Origin: an uncultured Lachnospiraceae bacterium
GTDB taxonomy: Bacteria > Bacillota > Clostridia > Lachnospirales > Lachnospiraceae
Direction of reading: 5' to 3'
Assembly (NCBI GenBank): GCA_947176505.1
Contig: CAMWQW010000012.1
Coordinates: 62,001-126,000, forward strand
DNA length: 64,000 nucleotides
Part shown: piece after piece, positions 18,126 through 26,842 of the stretch
Position numbering within the stretch: position 1 is the first letter of the stretch
Layout of the letters: every line of letters starts with the position of its first letter
Position numbers and translations under genes: made by a program
The notes under the pieces: generated by a model
Databases searched by the model: none
What the model was told of the DNA's origin: nothing
What the model saw: the letters and a program-made list of their open reading frames with translations, nothing else

Positions 18126-20030
18126 TTATCCGAGGAGACTGAGTATCATCTCTGAGTGCTGGTTTGCCTGCGATAATACGGAAGCCCCCGCCTGCATCAG
18201 AATCTGATTGTTAGAATAGAGAACCATTTCTTCCGCAATATCCGTGTCTCTGATTCTGGCTTCCGCCGCAGTCGTATTCTCCATGATATTATTCAGATTA
18301 TTGATTGTATGTTCCAAACGGTTCTGCACTGCACCGTAATCACTTCTCACATTACTGACATATTCGATTGCCGCCTTAATCGCATCAATCGCCATATCGG
18401 CATCATCAGTCGTTTTCACATTTGTATCCGATAAGCCGAGAGCGTGTGTGCTCATCTGATAAAGGCTTAAATCAATATGCTGTCCCGCATCGGCACCCAC
18501 CTGTAAAGCAATCATTTTGCTTCCCGAGACATCCCCTATAGGTCTAGACGGCGTATTTCCGCCTCCGTTCCCGCCACTACTGCTTCCTCCGACGGTTCCG
18601 TCAAGGACGCCGCTCACCTTGAGCGAACTCGTGATGACCGACCCTGCACCGCCTAAAGAATTATAGGTCAGCTTACGCACAAATTCGAGCGCACCGCCGC
18701 TGCCGGAAGTAATGCGGCTTGTAAGCGTCGACGCCGACAGTCCTGTATGCTTCTGAATCGCCGCGTTTAACGAACTGCCGTTAATCAAGTCGGCAAAAAT
18801 TTTATCCATACCGGCAGCAATATTGTCGCTTGTCACATCACCGCCGCCATTTGCAAGCCATCCTGCATAAGCCGCCGCCAGATATCCGTGTCCGTATGGT
18901 CTGTTAGCCGGCGTATACTTCTTCAAATACGCCTTCATATTTGCATCCTGACTGGAATCATCTTCGTCTGTCAGATTCTTGGCATAGGCAATCAGCGTAT
19001 TGTTCCAATTGGTAGGGAACCCGCCGCCTGCAAGCTGCGCCGTTCCTTCCGTAAACCACTCCGGAAATTTTGTGCTGCTTCCATTTCTGCCGCTCATACC
19101 GTCCGTCATGGAATACTGCATAAAAGTATGCATCAGCTCATGCGCAATCGTAGACTGGAGCACTTCGGCTCTGTCTCCGGTTCCCTGCGCATCCGCCAGC
19201 GTAAAATCCTGATTATCAACTCTAAGCTCTAAAACCTTTGGTCTGCCGCCGGACTTACTGAACGTGAAATAAGCCTGCGCCAGCGTTTTATCCTTTCCGT
19301 CAATCTTCTGTACCTTGACCGCAAGGTTTAATGTCACACTGCCGATATCATTTTTGATAGAGGGAAATGCATCTATAATCTGTTGCGCCGCCTTCGGTAT
19401 CAAATCGGTCGCTAGCAGATTTGCCAGAGCACCGCCTGACGGAGTCGGGTTGACTGCCGCACGTCCCATCGCTCCGGCTGCTCGCTCTGTCGCTCCATCC
19501 ACACTCAGCAAACTGCTGTCTGACGGATTCACGGAAAACGTTCCGTCTGACAGATTGTATGTCAAATCATAATAATAGATTTCCGACTGCATCGCTGACG
19601 GTGTAAGTCCGTCCTCCGGAAACAATCGAATCTCATTGAAAACCGTATTCTCCGCTGTCTTATCAATTTCCTTCTTAATCTGCTGTACTTCCAAATCAAT
19701 CAATGCCCTGTCGGCATCCGTCAATGTACCCGTCGCCGCCTTCACAGAAAGCTCATTTGCACGATGCAGCATATCGTGCACTTCATTAAGCGCGCCTTCC
19801 GCCGTCTGAACCATCGAGATACCGTCCTGCGCATTGTTCGATGCCTGTGTCAGTCCACGAATCTGCCTGCGCATACGCTCAGAAATAGCCAGACCGGCTG
19901 CATCATCAGCCGCCCTGTTAATCCTGTAACCGGACGATAATTTTTCCGTACTCTTTGCATTTTTCTTAGAAACCGTACCAAATTGTCTTTCGGCATTCCA
20001 TGCCTGTATGTTGGTCTTTACAGAAAGCAT
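18126..20030 (-). CDS. Flagellin with inserted metallopeptidase domain (flagellinolysin type)
   Basis: A 634-residue flagellin. Residues 1-140 form the N-terminal D0/D1 helices (MLSVKTNIQAWNAERQ, SSGYRINRAADDAAGLAISE, ANELSVKAATGTLTD) and about 515-634 the C-terminal D1/D0 part, ending ASVLSQANQHSEMILSLLG. Between them, instead of a short surface domain, lies an insert of about 370 residues with a gluzincin zinc site: H297-E-L-M-H301 (19128-19142) and E328 in EWFTEGTAQ (19047-19049). A Ser/Gly-rich linker (residues 482-492) closes it. This matches flagellinolysins, shown in other bacteria to build filaments with protease activity. Both halves of the flagellin core look intact, so polymerisation is expected. 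The substrate here is unknown. Confidence 0.95.
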   Translation of the reverse strand: MLSVKTNIQAWNAERQFGTVSKKNAKSTEKLSSGYRINRAADDAAGLAISERMRRQIRGLTQASNNAQDGISMVQTAEGALNEVHDMLHRANELSVKAATGTLTDADRALIDLEVQQIKKEIDKTAENTVFNEIRLFPEDGLTPSAMQSEIYYYDLTYNLSDGTFSVNPSDSSLLSVDGATERAAGAMGRAAVNPTPSGGALANLLATDLIPKAAQQIIDAFPSIKNDIGSVTLNLAVKVQKIDGKDKTLAQAYFTFSKSGGRPKVLELRVDNQDFTLADAQGTGDRAEVLQSTIAHELMHTFMQYSMTDGMSGRNGSSTKFPEWFTEGTAQLAGGGFPTNWNNTLIAYAKNLTDEDDSSQDANMKAYLKKYTPANRPYGHGYLAAAYAGWLANGGGDVTSDNIAAGMDKIFADLINGSSLNAAIQKHTGLSASTLTSRITSGSGGALEFVRKLTYNSLGGAGSVITSSLKVSGVLDGTVGGSSSGGNGGGNTPSRPIGDVSGSKMIALQVGADAGQHIDLSLYQMSTHALGLSDTNVKTTDDADMAIDAIKAAIEYVSNVRSDYGAVQNRLEHTINNLNNIMENTTAAEARIRDTDIAEEMVLYSNNQILMQAGASVLSQANQHSEMILSLLG

Positions 20031-20053
20031 ATTTTTGCTCCTCCCCCGACCAT
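20018..20053 (-). CDS. Possible 11-codon leader ORF overlapping the flagellin start
   Basis: ATG at 20053 is preceded by AAGGAGG with ideal 6-base spacing and reads MVGGGAKICFL then TAA at 20018, out of frame with the flagellin, whose own ATG (20030) lies inside it. The flagellin has a second ribosome site (GGGGGAGGAG) within this ORF. It could couple or throttle flagellin translation. No evidence beyond layout. Confidence 0.35.
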   Translation of the reverse strand: MVGGGAKICFL

Positions 20054-20070
20054 ATCCAGCCTCCTTGCTG

Positions 20071-20078
20071 TTATCGGC
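20071..20078 (-). promoter_or_regulatory. GCCGATAA octamer in the flagellin leader
   Basis: Exact match to the sigma-28 -10 consensus on the minus strand, 41 bases before the flagellin ATG, but no TAAA -35 lies at 14-16 bases. It could be a secondary start or chance. Confidence 0.3.
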
Positions 20079-20139
20079 TCTGACTAATCCGCTGCAGATA
20101 TTTCACGGGAAAATGAAAGAATGTATAGTTACATATTAT

Positions 20140-20167
20140 GTATCGTTATTTCATTACCTTTTCTTTA
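20140..20167 (-). promoter_or_regulatory. Candidate sigma-28 (SigD/FliA) promoter of the flagellin gene
   Basis: Minus strand: -35 TAAA (20164-20167), 16-base spacer, -10 AACGATAC (20140-20147) against consensus GCCGATAA. Late flagellar genes are normally read by this sigma factor. A leader of about 100 bases results. Confidence 0.5.
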
Positions 20168-20194
20168 GCCCTAAAGTCAAAAACAATCCGGAAA

Positions 20195-20764
20195 TTAAAT
20201 ATCCAGCTGTAATTGTACCTCAGACTCTGCCTGCTGTTTAAACTCTTCAATCTGTACTGCATTAAGCTCCGGTAAATCCTCTAATGACTTCACTCCAAAG
20301 CTTCTTAAAAACTGCTCCGTCGTACCAAAAAGAAGAGGGCGCCCCGGAGCATCAAGTCTTCCGACTTCCGTAATCAAATCATACTCAAGCAGTTTATTGA
20401 CCGCATGGTCACAGCTTACTCCTCTGACTTTCTCAATCTCCAGTCTCGTCACCGGCTGCTTATAGGCAATAATGGATAGTGTCTCCAACAGTGTGTCCGT
20501 CAACACAAATTTCTTCGGTGCCTTGGCGATCTTAATAAGATATTCGTACAGTTCTCCTTTTGTACACATCTGTACCGCATCATCCAGCGTTGTTAACGCA
20601 ATGCCTCTATCCTGCGAACTGTATTCCTGTGCCATCTCATCCAGAATTTCTTTGGTTGTATTCTTATCTTCCTCAATCACTGCTGCTAGGCTGTCGATAC
20701 TCACCGAGTCTCCCATCGTAAACAGAACCGCTTCTAATATTGCTTTTGCTTTTTCTCTTTCCAT
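20195..20764 (-). CDS. scpB: Segregation and condensation protein B
   Basis: ScpB is the kleisin-associated winged-helix partner of the SMC-ScpA complex that organises and separates chromosomes. The 189-residue protein has the two winged-helix domains typical of ScpB; signatures are AILEAVLFTMGDSVS at the start, LLETLSIIAYKQPVTRLEIEKVRGVSCDHAV in part, and GRPLLFGTTEQFLRSFG. It follows scpA by 18 bases. Last gene before the flagellin promoter region. Confidence 0.96.
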   Translation of the reverse strand: MEREKAKAILEAVLFTMGDSVSIDSLAAVIEEDKNTTKEILDEMAQEYSSQDRGIALTTLDDAVQMCTKGELYEYLIKIAKAPKKFVLTDTLLETLSIIAYKQPVTRLEIEKVRGVSCDHAVNKLLEYDLITEVGRLDAPGRPLLFGTTEQFLRSFGVKSLEDLPELNAVQIEEFKQQAESEVQLQLDI

Positions 20765-20782
20765 TTGTCAATCTTCTTTCCT

Positions 20783-21568
20783 CTATTCCGCAATCGATGT
20801 AAGCTGCATCGGTGTATTATCACTCACATCCTTCGTTGTAATAATGATATCTGAAAAGGTATCTTCCTGCTCTATTCCGATTCTGCCGGTCTTAATCATT
20901 TCAAGGATTACAAGAAACGTTACAATGACTTCCATCTTACTGTTCTGCTTCTCCAACAATCTTCTGAAGCTAAAGGTTTTGTGGCTGCGCACATACGCCT
21001 CCACAAAGGTAGTCTTCAAGTCCATGTCGATTTCATCCTTCTCGATATTTCCGAAGGTGCTTCGAACCGGATCGATCTTATCCTCCTGACGCTTCATAAT
21101 CTGCTTAAATATCTCATGCAGCTTCTGCAGCGTCATATCGCCAATCAGTTCCTCATAATCCACCGGCTGTCTGTAGTCTGCCACTTCCTTCGGAAGTGTC
21201 GGTCTCTTGTAAAGATTCCTCTCGGCATCCACCATACGGTCACGCAGCTCATAAGACATATACTTACACATTTTATATTCCAACAGTTTCTCAACAAGTT
21301 CAGCTCTTGGGTCTTCTTCCTCCCCTTCTTCGTTTACTTCCTTGGGGAGAAGCATTCTGCACTTGATGTCGATCAGAGTCGCCGCCATAACCAAAAACTC
21401 GCTCACGACATTCATGTCTTCCGTCTCCATCTGCTTAATATAATCCAAATACTGTTCCGTAATCTCTACAATCGGAATATCATAAATATCAACTTTATTC
21501 TTATCAATCAGGTGTAAGAGCAAATCCAAAGGACCTTCAAACACCTCAAGCTTAACAGGAATCGCCAT
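20783..21568 (-). CDS. scpA: Segregation and condensation protein A (kleisin)
   Basis: ScpA bridges the heads of the SMC dimer. The 261-residue protein starts with the hallmark VKLEVFEGPLDLLLHLIDKNKVDIYDIPIVEITEQYL (quoted in part by motif: FEGPLDLLLHLI, DIYDIPI) and has VSEFLVMAATLIDIKCRMLLP; the C-terminal winged helix contains VIVTFLVILEMIK. Its start overlaps the end of the phosphoesterase gene by 17 bases, indicating one transcript with scpB. Confidence 0.97.
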   Translation of the reverse strand: MAIPVKLEVFEGPLDLLLHLIDKNKVDIYDIPIVEITEQYLDYIKQMETEDMNVVSEFLVMAATLIDIKCRMLLPKEVNEEGEEEDPRAELVEKLLEYKMCKYMSYELRDRMVDAERNLYKRPTLPKEVADYRQPVDYEELIGDMTLQKLHEIFKQIMKRQEDKIDPVRSTFGNIEKDEIDMDLKTTFVEAYVRSHKTFSFRRLLEKQNSKMEVIVTFLVILEMIKTGRIGIEQEDTFSDIIITTKDVSDNTPMQLTSIAE

Positions 21569-22430
21569 AATCAGCTTGTCCTTTCACAATATTGACTACC
21601 ACGAGTTCACCCGGATTAAATACCCTTACGGGAATCGTGTGCGTACTCAATCCTCTACTCAGAATCATCGTCGATTTACCCTGTCGGAACCTGCCTCCGT
21701 CATACTTCGGAAAAAGTGTCATGTTCGGCGACAACACGCCTCCAAGCGCGGGAAGCCTTATGATACCACCGTGAACATGTCCAGACACCACCACATCCGC
21801 TCCCCAAGAAGCATATTCTTCAAAATACTGCGGTGTATGCGCAATCAATATCTGACATGCGTCTTCTCTCGGCTTTCCCAATATTTTCGGCAGGTAGCCT
21901 TCATCCATTGGATACTTTATAAACTTCTTGTAATAACATTTATCAATCTGTGCACCGCAGACAGCTATGTTATATTCCGGCAGGTAAGTGTTCTCATTCA
22001 CCAATGGATTGATTCCCGCTTGCGCAAGTCCCGCCTCGTAGTCATCATATACCGTCCCATACTGTTCAGGATACAGTTTCAACCAATACTCGTGATTTCC
22101 CATACCGTAGTATACTTTGTACCGCGATGCCAGCTGTCTCATCAGTGACAATGCAATCTTATAGGAGGAACCGCCGGAAGCCGTCAACATATCTCCTGCC
22201 ACCAATACCGCGTCAGGAGATATGTCATTAATCTTCTTCATCAATTTCTCATGATCTATACCGTATGACTTATTATGCAAATCAGATAACAGCACAAATT
22301 TGCAGGGCTTTTTAATCTTATCTGATACAACATCGTATTCGACCGTGACAAACCTATTACAATCCAACACAGATATAGCCAGACACACTATGACTGCAAT
22401 CGCTATACATGCCAAAATAACTTCTATCAT
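21552..22430 (-). CDS. Membrane-anchored metallophosphoesterase
   Basis: A 292-residue calcineurin-like phosphoesterase. An N-terminal membrane helix (MIEVILACIAIAVIVCLAISVL) is followed by the five metal-site motifs: LLSDLHN (D-x-H), VAGDML (GD), GMGNHEYW (GNHE), LIAHTPQYF and VVSGHVHGG (GHxH). This layout resembles YkuE/YaeI-type phosphodiesterases that act at the membrane, but the substrate is not known. ATG 22430 has AGAAGG 5 bases upstream and is preferred to an open extension of 17 codons. It overlaps scpA by 17 bases. Confidence 0.88.
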   Translation of the reverse strand: MIEVILACIAIAVIVCLAISVLDCNRFVTVEYDVVSDKIKKPCKFVLLSDLHNKSYGIDHEKLMKKINDISPDAVLVAGDMLTASGGSSYKIALSLMRQLASRYKVYYGMGNHEYWLKLYPEQYGTVYDDYEAGLAQAGINPLVNENTYLPEYNIAVCGAQIDKCYYKKFIKYPMDEGYLPKILGKPREDACQILIAHTPQYFEEYASWGADVVVSGHVHGGIIRLPALGGVLSPNMTLFPKYDGGRFRQGKSTMILSRGLSTHTIPVRVFNPGELVVVNIVKGQADYGDSC

Positions 22431-22471
22431 ATATCCTTCTCCATATGCCGTCATGTCAGGACAGCTTATAA

Positions 22472-22501
22472 AGTATATCATATAACAGCGGTTTCCCGCA
22501 A
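22472..22501 (-). promoter_or_regulatory. Candidate promoter of the phosphoesterase-scpA-scpB operon
   Basis: Minus strand: -35 TTGCGG (22496-22501), 18-base spacer, extended -10 TGATATACT (22472-22480), about 40 bases before ATG 22430. The spacer includes GCGG-GAAA-CCGC, which can form a small hairpin. Confidence 0.5.
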
Positions 22502-22520
22502 TCTGTGAACATCCGTTCTC

Positions 22521-23708
22521 TCATCGTTTCATCAAATACAATATCCATACTTTTTTCCAGTAGTCCTTATATTCTGCTTTATCCACACTCTTGGCTGCGA
22601 GAATAGACACACTGCCGATTCTCTTACCGTCAAGCTTATAGACCGCCTCACCGATAGCGTCTCCTTCCGCAACAGGCGCTTTAACGCTGTCCGGCAGACT
22701 GATTTCTTTTTGAATCTCACTTAGGTTGCTGCCACTGGTATCCAAGTATTCAAACGGTCCCTCATAGGTCAGGTATAAGATATCTTCAATGCCGCCTTCT
22801 ACCGTTTGTTCGGGGAGCGGATCTTTGTTATCATCCCGATACATCTGGCTTACACTGTAACCATAATTTAACAAAGATATGGCATCCGCAAAACGGGTCT
22901 TCGGATCCGGTGCCGCCATCACTACGGCAATTAATTCCATACCGTCTCTATCCGCCGTCGCTGACAAACAATACAAGGCTTTAGAGGTGGAACCGGTCTT
23001 AAGTCCGGTCGTCCATTCATACTGTTTGAGCAGCTTATTTGTACTGGATAAAGTGAATGTCGATGTACTCGTCGGCGTCCTGTGCTCGATATCTTCCATC
23101 CATATTTTGGTATAGTCAAATACTTCCGGGTACTTTGTAATCAATTCCCTTGACATAATTGCCACATCCTTTGCGGAAGAATAATGATTATCTGAGTCCG
23201 ACAATCCGCAGCAGTCTTCGAAATGCGTGTTCTGCATCCCTAATGCTTCCGCCTTCTCGTTCATTAACTTCACAAATTCACTCTCACTGCCCGCTATGTA
23301 TTCAGCCACCGCTACACTGGCATCATTTCCCGATGCAACCGCGATACATTTGATCATTGTGTCCAGTGTCTGTGTCTCACCCTCTTCCAAGAAGACCTGT
23401 GAACCGCCCATAGATTTTGCATACGCGCTGGTGGTCACCTGATCATCCAGATGAATCCTTCCGCTCTTTATGTGTTCAAAAATAATCAGCAGTGTCATAA
23501 TCTTTGTAATACTTGCAGGGCTTCGTCTGGTATCCGCATCCTTTTCACAAATCACCTGTCCGGTGGACGCTTCCATTACAACATAAGATGGCGTAGCAAT
23601 ATCCGGTGCCGCCCATACATTCATTGACAAATGCACAAATTCCGCATTTATTATGAGGCATCCCAATATAAGCCATACTACAATACGCTTTCCTATCCTT
23701 CGCAACAC
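22521..23708 (-). CDS. dacF: D-alanyl-D-alanine carboxypeptidase, DacF type
   Basis: A 395-residue S11 penicillin-binding protein. Signal peptide about 1-33 (cleavage near VWA-AP), then STGQVICEKDAD, active-site S-I-T-K in RRSPASITKIMTLL, S-G-N in VASGNDASVAVAEYIAG and K-T-G in TGLKTGSTSKALYC. The C-terminal beta domain and an amphipathic end (AEYKDYWKKVWILYLMKR) fit a membrane-attached DacF. The start is GTG 23708 or TTG 23705; AGGAG is 5 or 8 bases upstream. In many Firmicutes dacF stands near scpAB, as here. Confidence 0.93.
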   Translation of the reverse strand: MLRRIGKRIVVWLILGCLIINAEFVHLSMNVWAAPDIATPSYVVMEASTGQVICEKDADTRRSPASITKIMTLLIIFEHIKSGRIHLDDQVTTSAYAKSMGGSQVFLEEGETQTLDTMIKCIAVASGNDASVAVAEYIAGSESEFVKLMNEKAEALGMQNTHFEDCCGLSDSDNHYSSAKDVAIMSRELITKYPEVFDYTKIWMEDIEHRTPTSTSTFTLSSTNKLLKQYEWTTGLKTGSTSKALYCLSATADRDGMELIAVVMAAPDPKTRFADAISLLNYGYSVSQMYRDDNKDPLPEQTVEGGIEDILYLTYEGPFEYLDTSGSNLSEIQKEISLPDSVKAPVAEGDAIGEAVYKLDGKRIGSVSILAAKSVDKAEYKDYWKKVWILYLMKR

Positions 23709-23803
23709 TGTCTCTCCTACTTTCGTATACTCTGTTATGTATTATACATATTGTAATGGGACAACAGATATTCCGAAGCATGGGAGAAATTTCCCACAAA
23801 GTG

Positions 23804-23834
23804 AAAAACAGACCCAAAATCACTTTTGAGTCTG
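23804..23834 (-). terminator. Terminator after rpsU
   Basis: Hairpin with 11-bp arms (one G-U pair) between 23809 and 23834, followed on the minus strand by a run of five Ts (23804-23808). It starts 14 bases after the rpsU stop. Confidence 0.88.
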
Positions 23835-23847
23835 CTTCATACTTTAC

Positions 23848-24024
23848 TTAGTTGTATTTACGTTTTCTTGCTGCTTCGGACTTCTTCTTACGTCTTACGC
23901 TGGGCTTCTCGTAATGCTCTCTCTTACGAATCTCCTGCTGGATGCCGGCTTTCGCACAACTTCTCTTAAAGCGACGCAATGCGCTATCCAAAGTTTCGTT
24001 CTCTTTTACAATTACGTTTGACAT
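23848..24024 (-). CDS. rpsU: 30S ribosomal protein S21
   Basis: A 58-residue, strongly basic protein reading [20 protein letters not shown] at the start, then [21 protein letters not shown] and the lysine/arginine-rich tail [17 protein letters not shown]. Length and sequence are typical of S21, which binds near the anti-Shine-Dalgarno region of 16S rRNA and helps mRNA recognition. GGAGGT lies 10 bases before ATG 24024. It has its own promoter and terminator, so it is a single-gene unit. Confidence 0.98.
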   Translation of the reverse strand: MSNVIVKENETLDSALRRFKRSCAKAGIQQEIRKREHYEKPSVRRKKKSEAARKRKYN

Positions 24025-24102
24025 TTCGCACCTGACCTCCCTTCAGTCCCTAACAAGCATTTCGACTGATTGGGTTATTTTCTTTCTTGACACACAACAC
24101 AA

Positions 24103-24130
24103 ATTATACCACATTCTGGTTATGAGTCAA
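24103..24130 (-). promoter_or_regulatory. Promoter of rpsU
   Basis: Minus strand: -35 TTGACT (24125-24130), 16-base spacer with TGTGG before the -10, -10 TATAAT (24103-24108). The 5' leader is about 70 bases. Confidence 0.8.
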
Positions 24131-24179
24131 CTACTATTTTGATAAATGTACTATATTATGCCAAAAAACTTTACATTTC

Positions 24180-26819
24180 CTATTGTATCTGTCCTTCCAG
24201 CACCTTGGCACACTCTGCAATCGCCTCGTCAATGCCTGCCGGATTCTTGCCTCCGGCCTGCGCCATATTCGGACGACCACCGCCACCACCGCCTACCAAT
24301 GCGGCGATTCCCTTGATCAGATTACCTGCATGAGCGCCCTGCCCCATAGCGCCGTCTGTAGCCATCGCGACCATGTTGACTTTGCCTTCTTTTTCGGAAA
24401 TCAGGACTACTACACCCTCACCCAGCTTCTCTTTTAATTGATCGCCAAGTTCACGCAGTCCGTTCATATCAACACCTGTAACTTTAGAAGCCAGAAGCTT
24501 CACACCCTTAACTTCCTTCACCTGATCCATTACATCTCCGAGCGCATCCTTGGCAGCCTTGCTCTTCAAAGATTCATTTTCACTCTGTAATGCCTTCATC
24601 TCTGCCATGAGATGTTCGCACCGTTCCAGCAGATTGGCGGGGGAGGTCTTAAGCAGCTTAGCCGCCTCATGCAGCTGTTCTTCTATCTTCTGATAATATG
24701 CTGTCACATTGCTTCCCGTCACCGCCTCAATACGGCGCACACCGGCAGCCACACCTGACTCGGAAAGAATTTTAAAAGATCCTATCATTCCGGTAGATTT
24801 TACATGAGTACCGCCACACAGTTCTTTCGAGAATTCACCCATCCGGACAACTCTGACCGTCTCTCCGTATTTCTCTCCGAAAAGCGCCATCGCACCGGAC
24901 TTCTTTGCCTCTTCTATCGTCATTTCTTTGGTTTCAACAGCCAGATTCTCTGCAATCTGCTCATTGACAATCTGCTCTACTTGATTTAATTCTTCTACTG
25001 TCATCGCCGATGAATGTGAGAAATCGAAACGTGTTCTTTCACCATCCTGATAAGAGCCTGCCTGTTCCACATGATTGCCCAGCACTTCACGCAGTGCCTT
25101 TTGTAACAGATGGGTTGCACTATGGTTCTTACAAGTATTACCCCTTCTCGCCGAATCCACCGACAAGGTCACGATATCTCCCACCTTAAACATACCCTTG
25201 GTCACTTTGCCGATATGTCCCACTTTGCCGCCTAAAAGCTTGACAGTATTCTCCACTTTAAACTCTCCGTCCGCAGTGGTAATCACGCCGATATCGCCTT
25301 CCTGACCACCCATCGTAGCGTAGAAAGGTGTCTTTTCAACAATAATCGTTCCCACTTCCCCGTCTGTCAGCGCCTCCACGAGCTCTGTCTCCGTGGTGAG
25401 CACCGTTACCTTGGAGTCATAAGTCAGATTATCATATCCTACAAATTCTGTTGTAACAGAAGGGTCTATGGATTCGTACACAGTCACGTCCGCACCCATA
25501 TAGTTAGTTACTTTGCGTGCCTTACGGGCTTTGTCTTTCTGCTCCTGCATACACGCCTTGAAGCCCTCTTCATCCACCGTGAATCCTTTTTCTTCCAAGA
25601 TTTCCTTCGTCAAATCCAGCGGAAATCCATAAGTATCATATAATTTGAACGCATCAGCTCCGCCCAATTCCTTGCTGTCTTTAGACGCTACAGCCTCTGC
25701 CATCTCATTTAAGATGCTTAAGCCTTGATCTATGGTCTTATTGAATTTATTTTCTTCCTGCGTCAGCACATTGAAAATGAACTCTTTCTTCTCTTCCAGC
25801 TCCGGATAACCGTCCTTGGAACCTTCAATGACCGTACCAGCCAAATCGGAGAGAAATGCATCTTTGATGCCGAGCTTCCTTCCCTGACGGGCAGCACGTC
25901 GGATAATGCGCCGAAGTACATATCCACGTCCTTCGTTAGAAGGCATAATACCGTCTGAAATCATAAACGTAGCCGAACGGATATGATCTGTAATGATACG
26001 GATGGACACGTCCGTGTCATATTCTTTCTTGTACTCTACCCCGGCAATTTCACACACCCTTGTCCTTAGTGCAAGCACAGTATCCACATCAAAAATGGAA
26101 TCTACATCCTGCACCGCAGATGCAAGACGCTCAAGCCCCATACCGGTATCGATATTCTTCTGCACTAGCTCCGTGTAATTGCCTTTACCGTCGTTGTCAA
26201 ACTGTGTAAACACATTGTTCCAGATTTCCATATAACGATCGCAATCACAGCCTACCGTACAGCCGGGCTTGCCACAGCCGTATTTCTCGCCACGATCATA
26301 ATAAATCTCAGAGCAAGGACCGCAGGGACCTGAACCATGCTCCCAGAAGTTATCTTCCTTACCGAAGCGGAAAATTCTCTCCGGTGCGATACCTATCTCT
26401 TTATTCCAAATCTCAAACGCTTCCTCATCATTCTCATAGATGGAAGGATAAAGTCTGTCTGCATCCAATCCAACCACTTCCGTGAGAAATTCCCAACTCC
26501 AAGCAATCGCCTCATGTTTAAAATAATCTCCGAAAGAAAAGTTTCCTAACATTTCAAAAAAAGTACCGTGTCTTGCCGTCTTGCCGACATTCTCCAAGTC
26601 GCCCGTGCGGATACATTTCTGACAGGTGGTGACACGCCTTCTGGGCGGGATTTCCTGTCCCGTAAAATACGGCTTAAGCGGCGCCATACCGGAGTTAATA
26701 AGAAGCAAGCTGTTGTCATTGTGGGGCACCAGCGAAAAACTCTTCATTTTTAAATGTTCTTTGCTCTCAAAAAACTCAAGAAACATTCTTCGTAAATCGT
26801 TCACACCATATGGTTTCAT
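24180..26819 (-). CDS. alaS: Alanyl-tRNA synthetase
   Basis: Charges tRNA-Ala. The 879-residue protein starts MKPYGVNDLRRMFLEFFESKEH, the standard AlaS beginning, with class II motifs GNFSFGDYFKHEAI and GYVLRRIIRRAAR. The editing domain has HSATHLLQKALREVLG (HxxxH) and CGGTHVKSTG (CxxxH), so mischarged Ser/Gly can be cleared. The C-terminal DHHA1 domain ends with the glycine loop VGGGGGGRPNMAQAGG. Length is normal. It begins 23 bases after glyS and probably shares the promoter at 29010. No T-box leader is present. Confidence 0.98.
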   Translation of the reverse strand: MKPYGVNDLRRMFLEFFESKEHLKMKSFSLVPHNDNSLLLINSGMAPLKPYFTGQEIPPRRRVTTCQKCIRTGDLENVGKTARHGTFFEMLGNFSFGDYFKHEAIAWSWEFLTEVVGLDADRLYPSIYENDEEAFEIWNKEIGIAPERIFRFGKEDNFWEHGSGPCGPCSEIYYDRGEKYGCGKPGCTVGCDCDRYMEIWNNVFTQFDNDGKGNYTELVQKNIDTGMGLERLASAVQDVDSIFDVDTVLALRTRVCEIAGVEYKKEYDTDVSIRIITDHIRSATFMISDGIMPSNEGRGYVLRRIIRRAARQGRKLGIKDAFLSDLAGTVIEGSKDGYPELEEKKEFIFNVLTQEENKFNKTIDQGLSILNEMAEAVASKDSKELGGADAFKLYDTYGFPLDLTKEILEEKGFTVDEEGFKACMQEQKDKARKARKVTNYMGADVTVYESIDPSVTTEFVGYDNLTYDSKVTVLTTETELVEALTDGEVGTIIVEKTPFYATMGGQEGDIGVITTADGEFKVENTVKLLGGKVGHIGKVTKGMFKVGDIVTLSVDSARRGNTCKNHSATHLLQKALREVLGNHVEQAGSYQDGERTRFDFSHSSAMTVEELNQVEQIVNEQIAENLAVETKEMTIEEAKKSGAMALFGEKYGETVRVVRMGEFSKELCGGTHVKSTGMIGSFKILSESGVAAGVRRIEAVTGSNVTAYYQKIEEQLHEAAKLLKTSPANLLERCEHLMAEMKALQSENESLKSKAAKDALGDVMDQVKEVKGVKLLASKVTGVDMNGLRELGDQLKEKLGEGVVVLISEKEGKVNMVAMATDGAMGQGAHAGNLIKGIAALVGGGGGGRPNMAQAGGKNPAGIDEAIAECAKVLEGQIQ

Positions 26820-26842
26820 CGTAACTATTCTTCCTTCCTCAC

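Noticed and set aside
17708-18142. 144-codon plus-strand frame opposite the zinc-ribbon gene
   Set aside because: The minus frame has regular C-x2-C pairs and a good ribosome site; the plus frame has neither.
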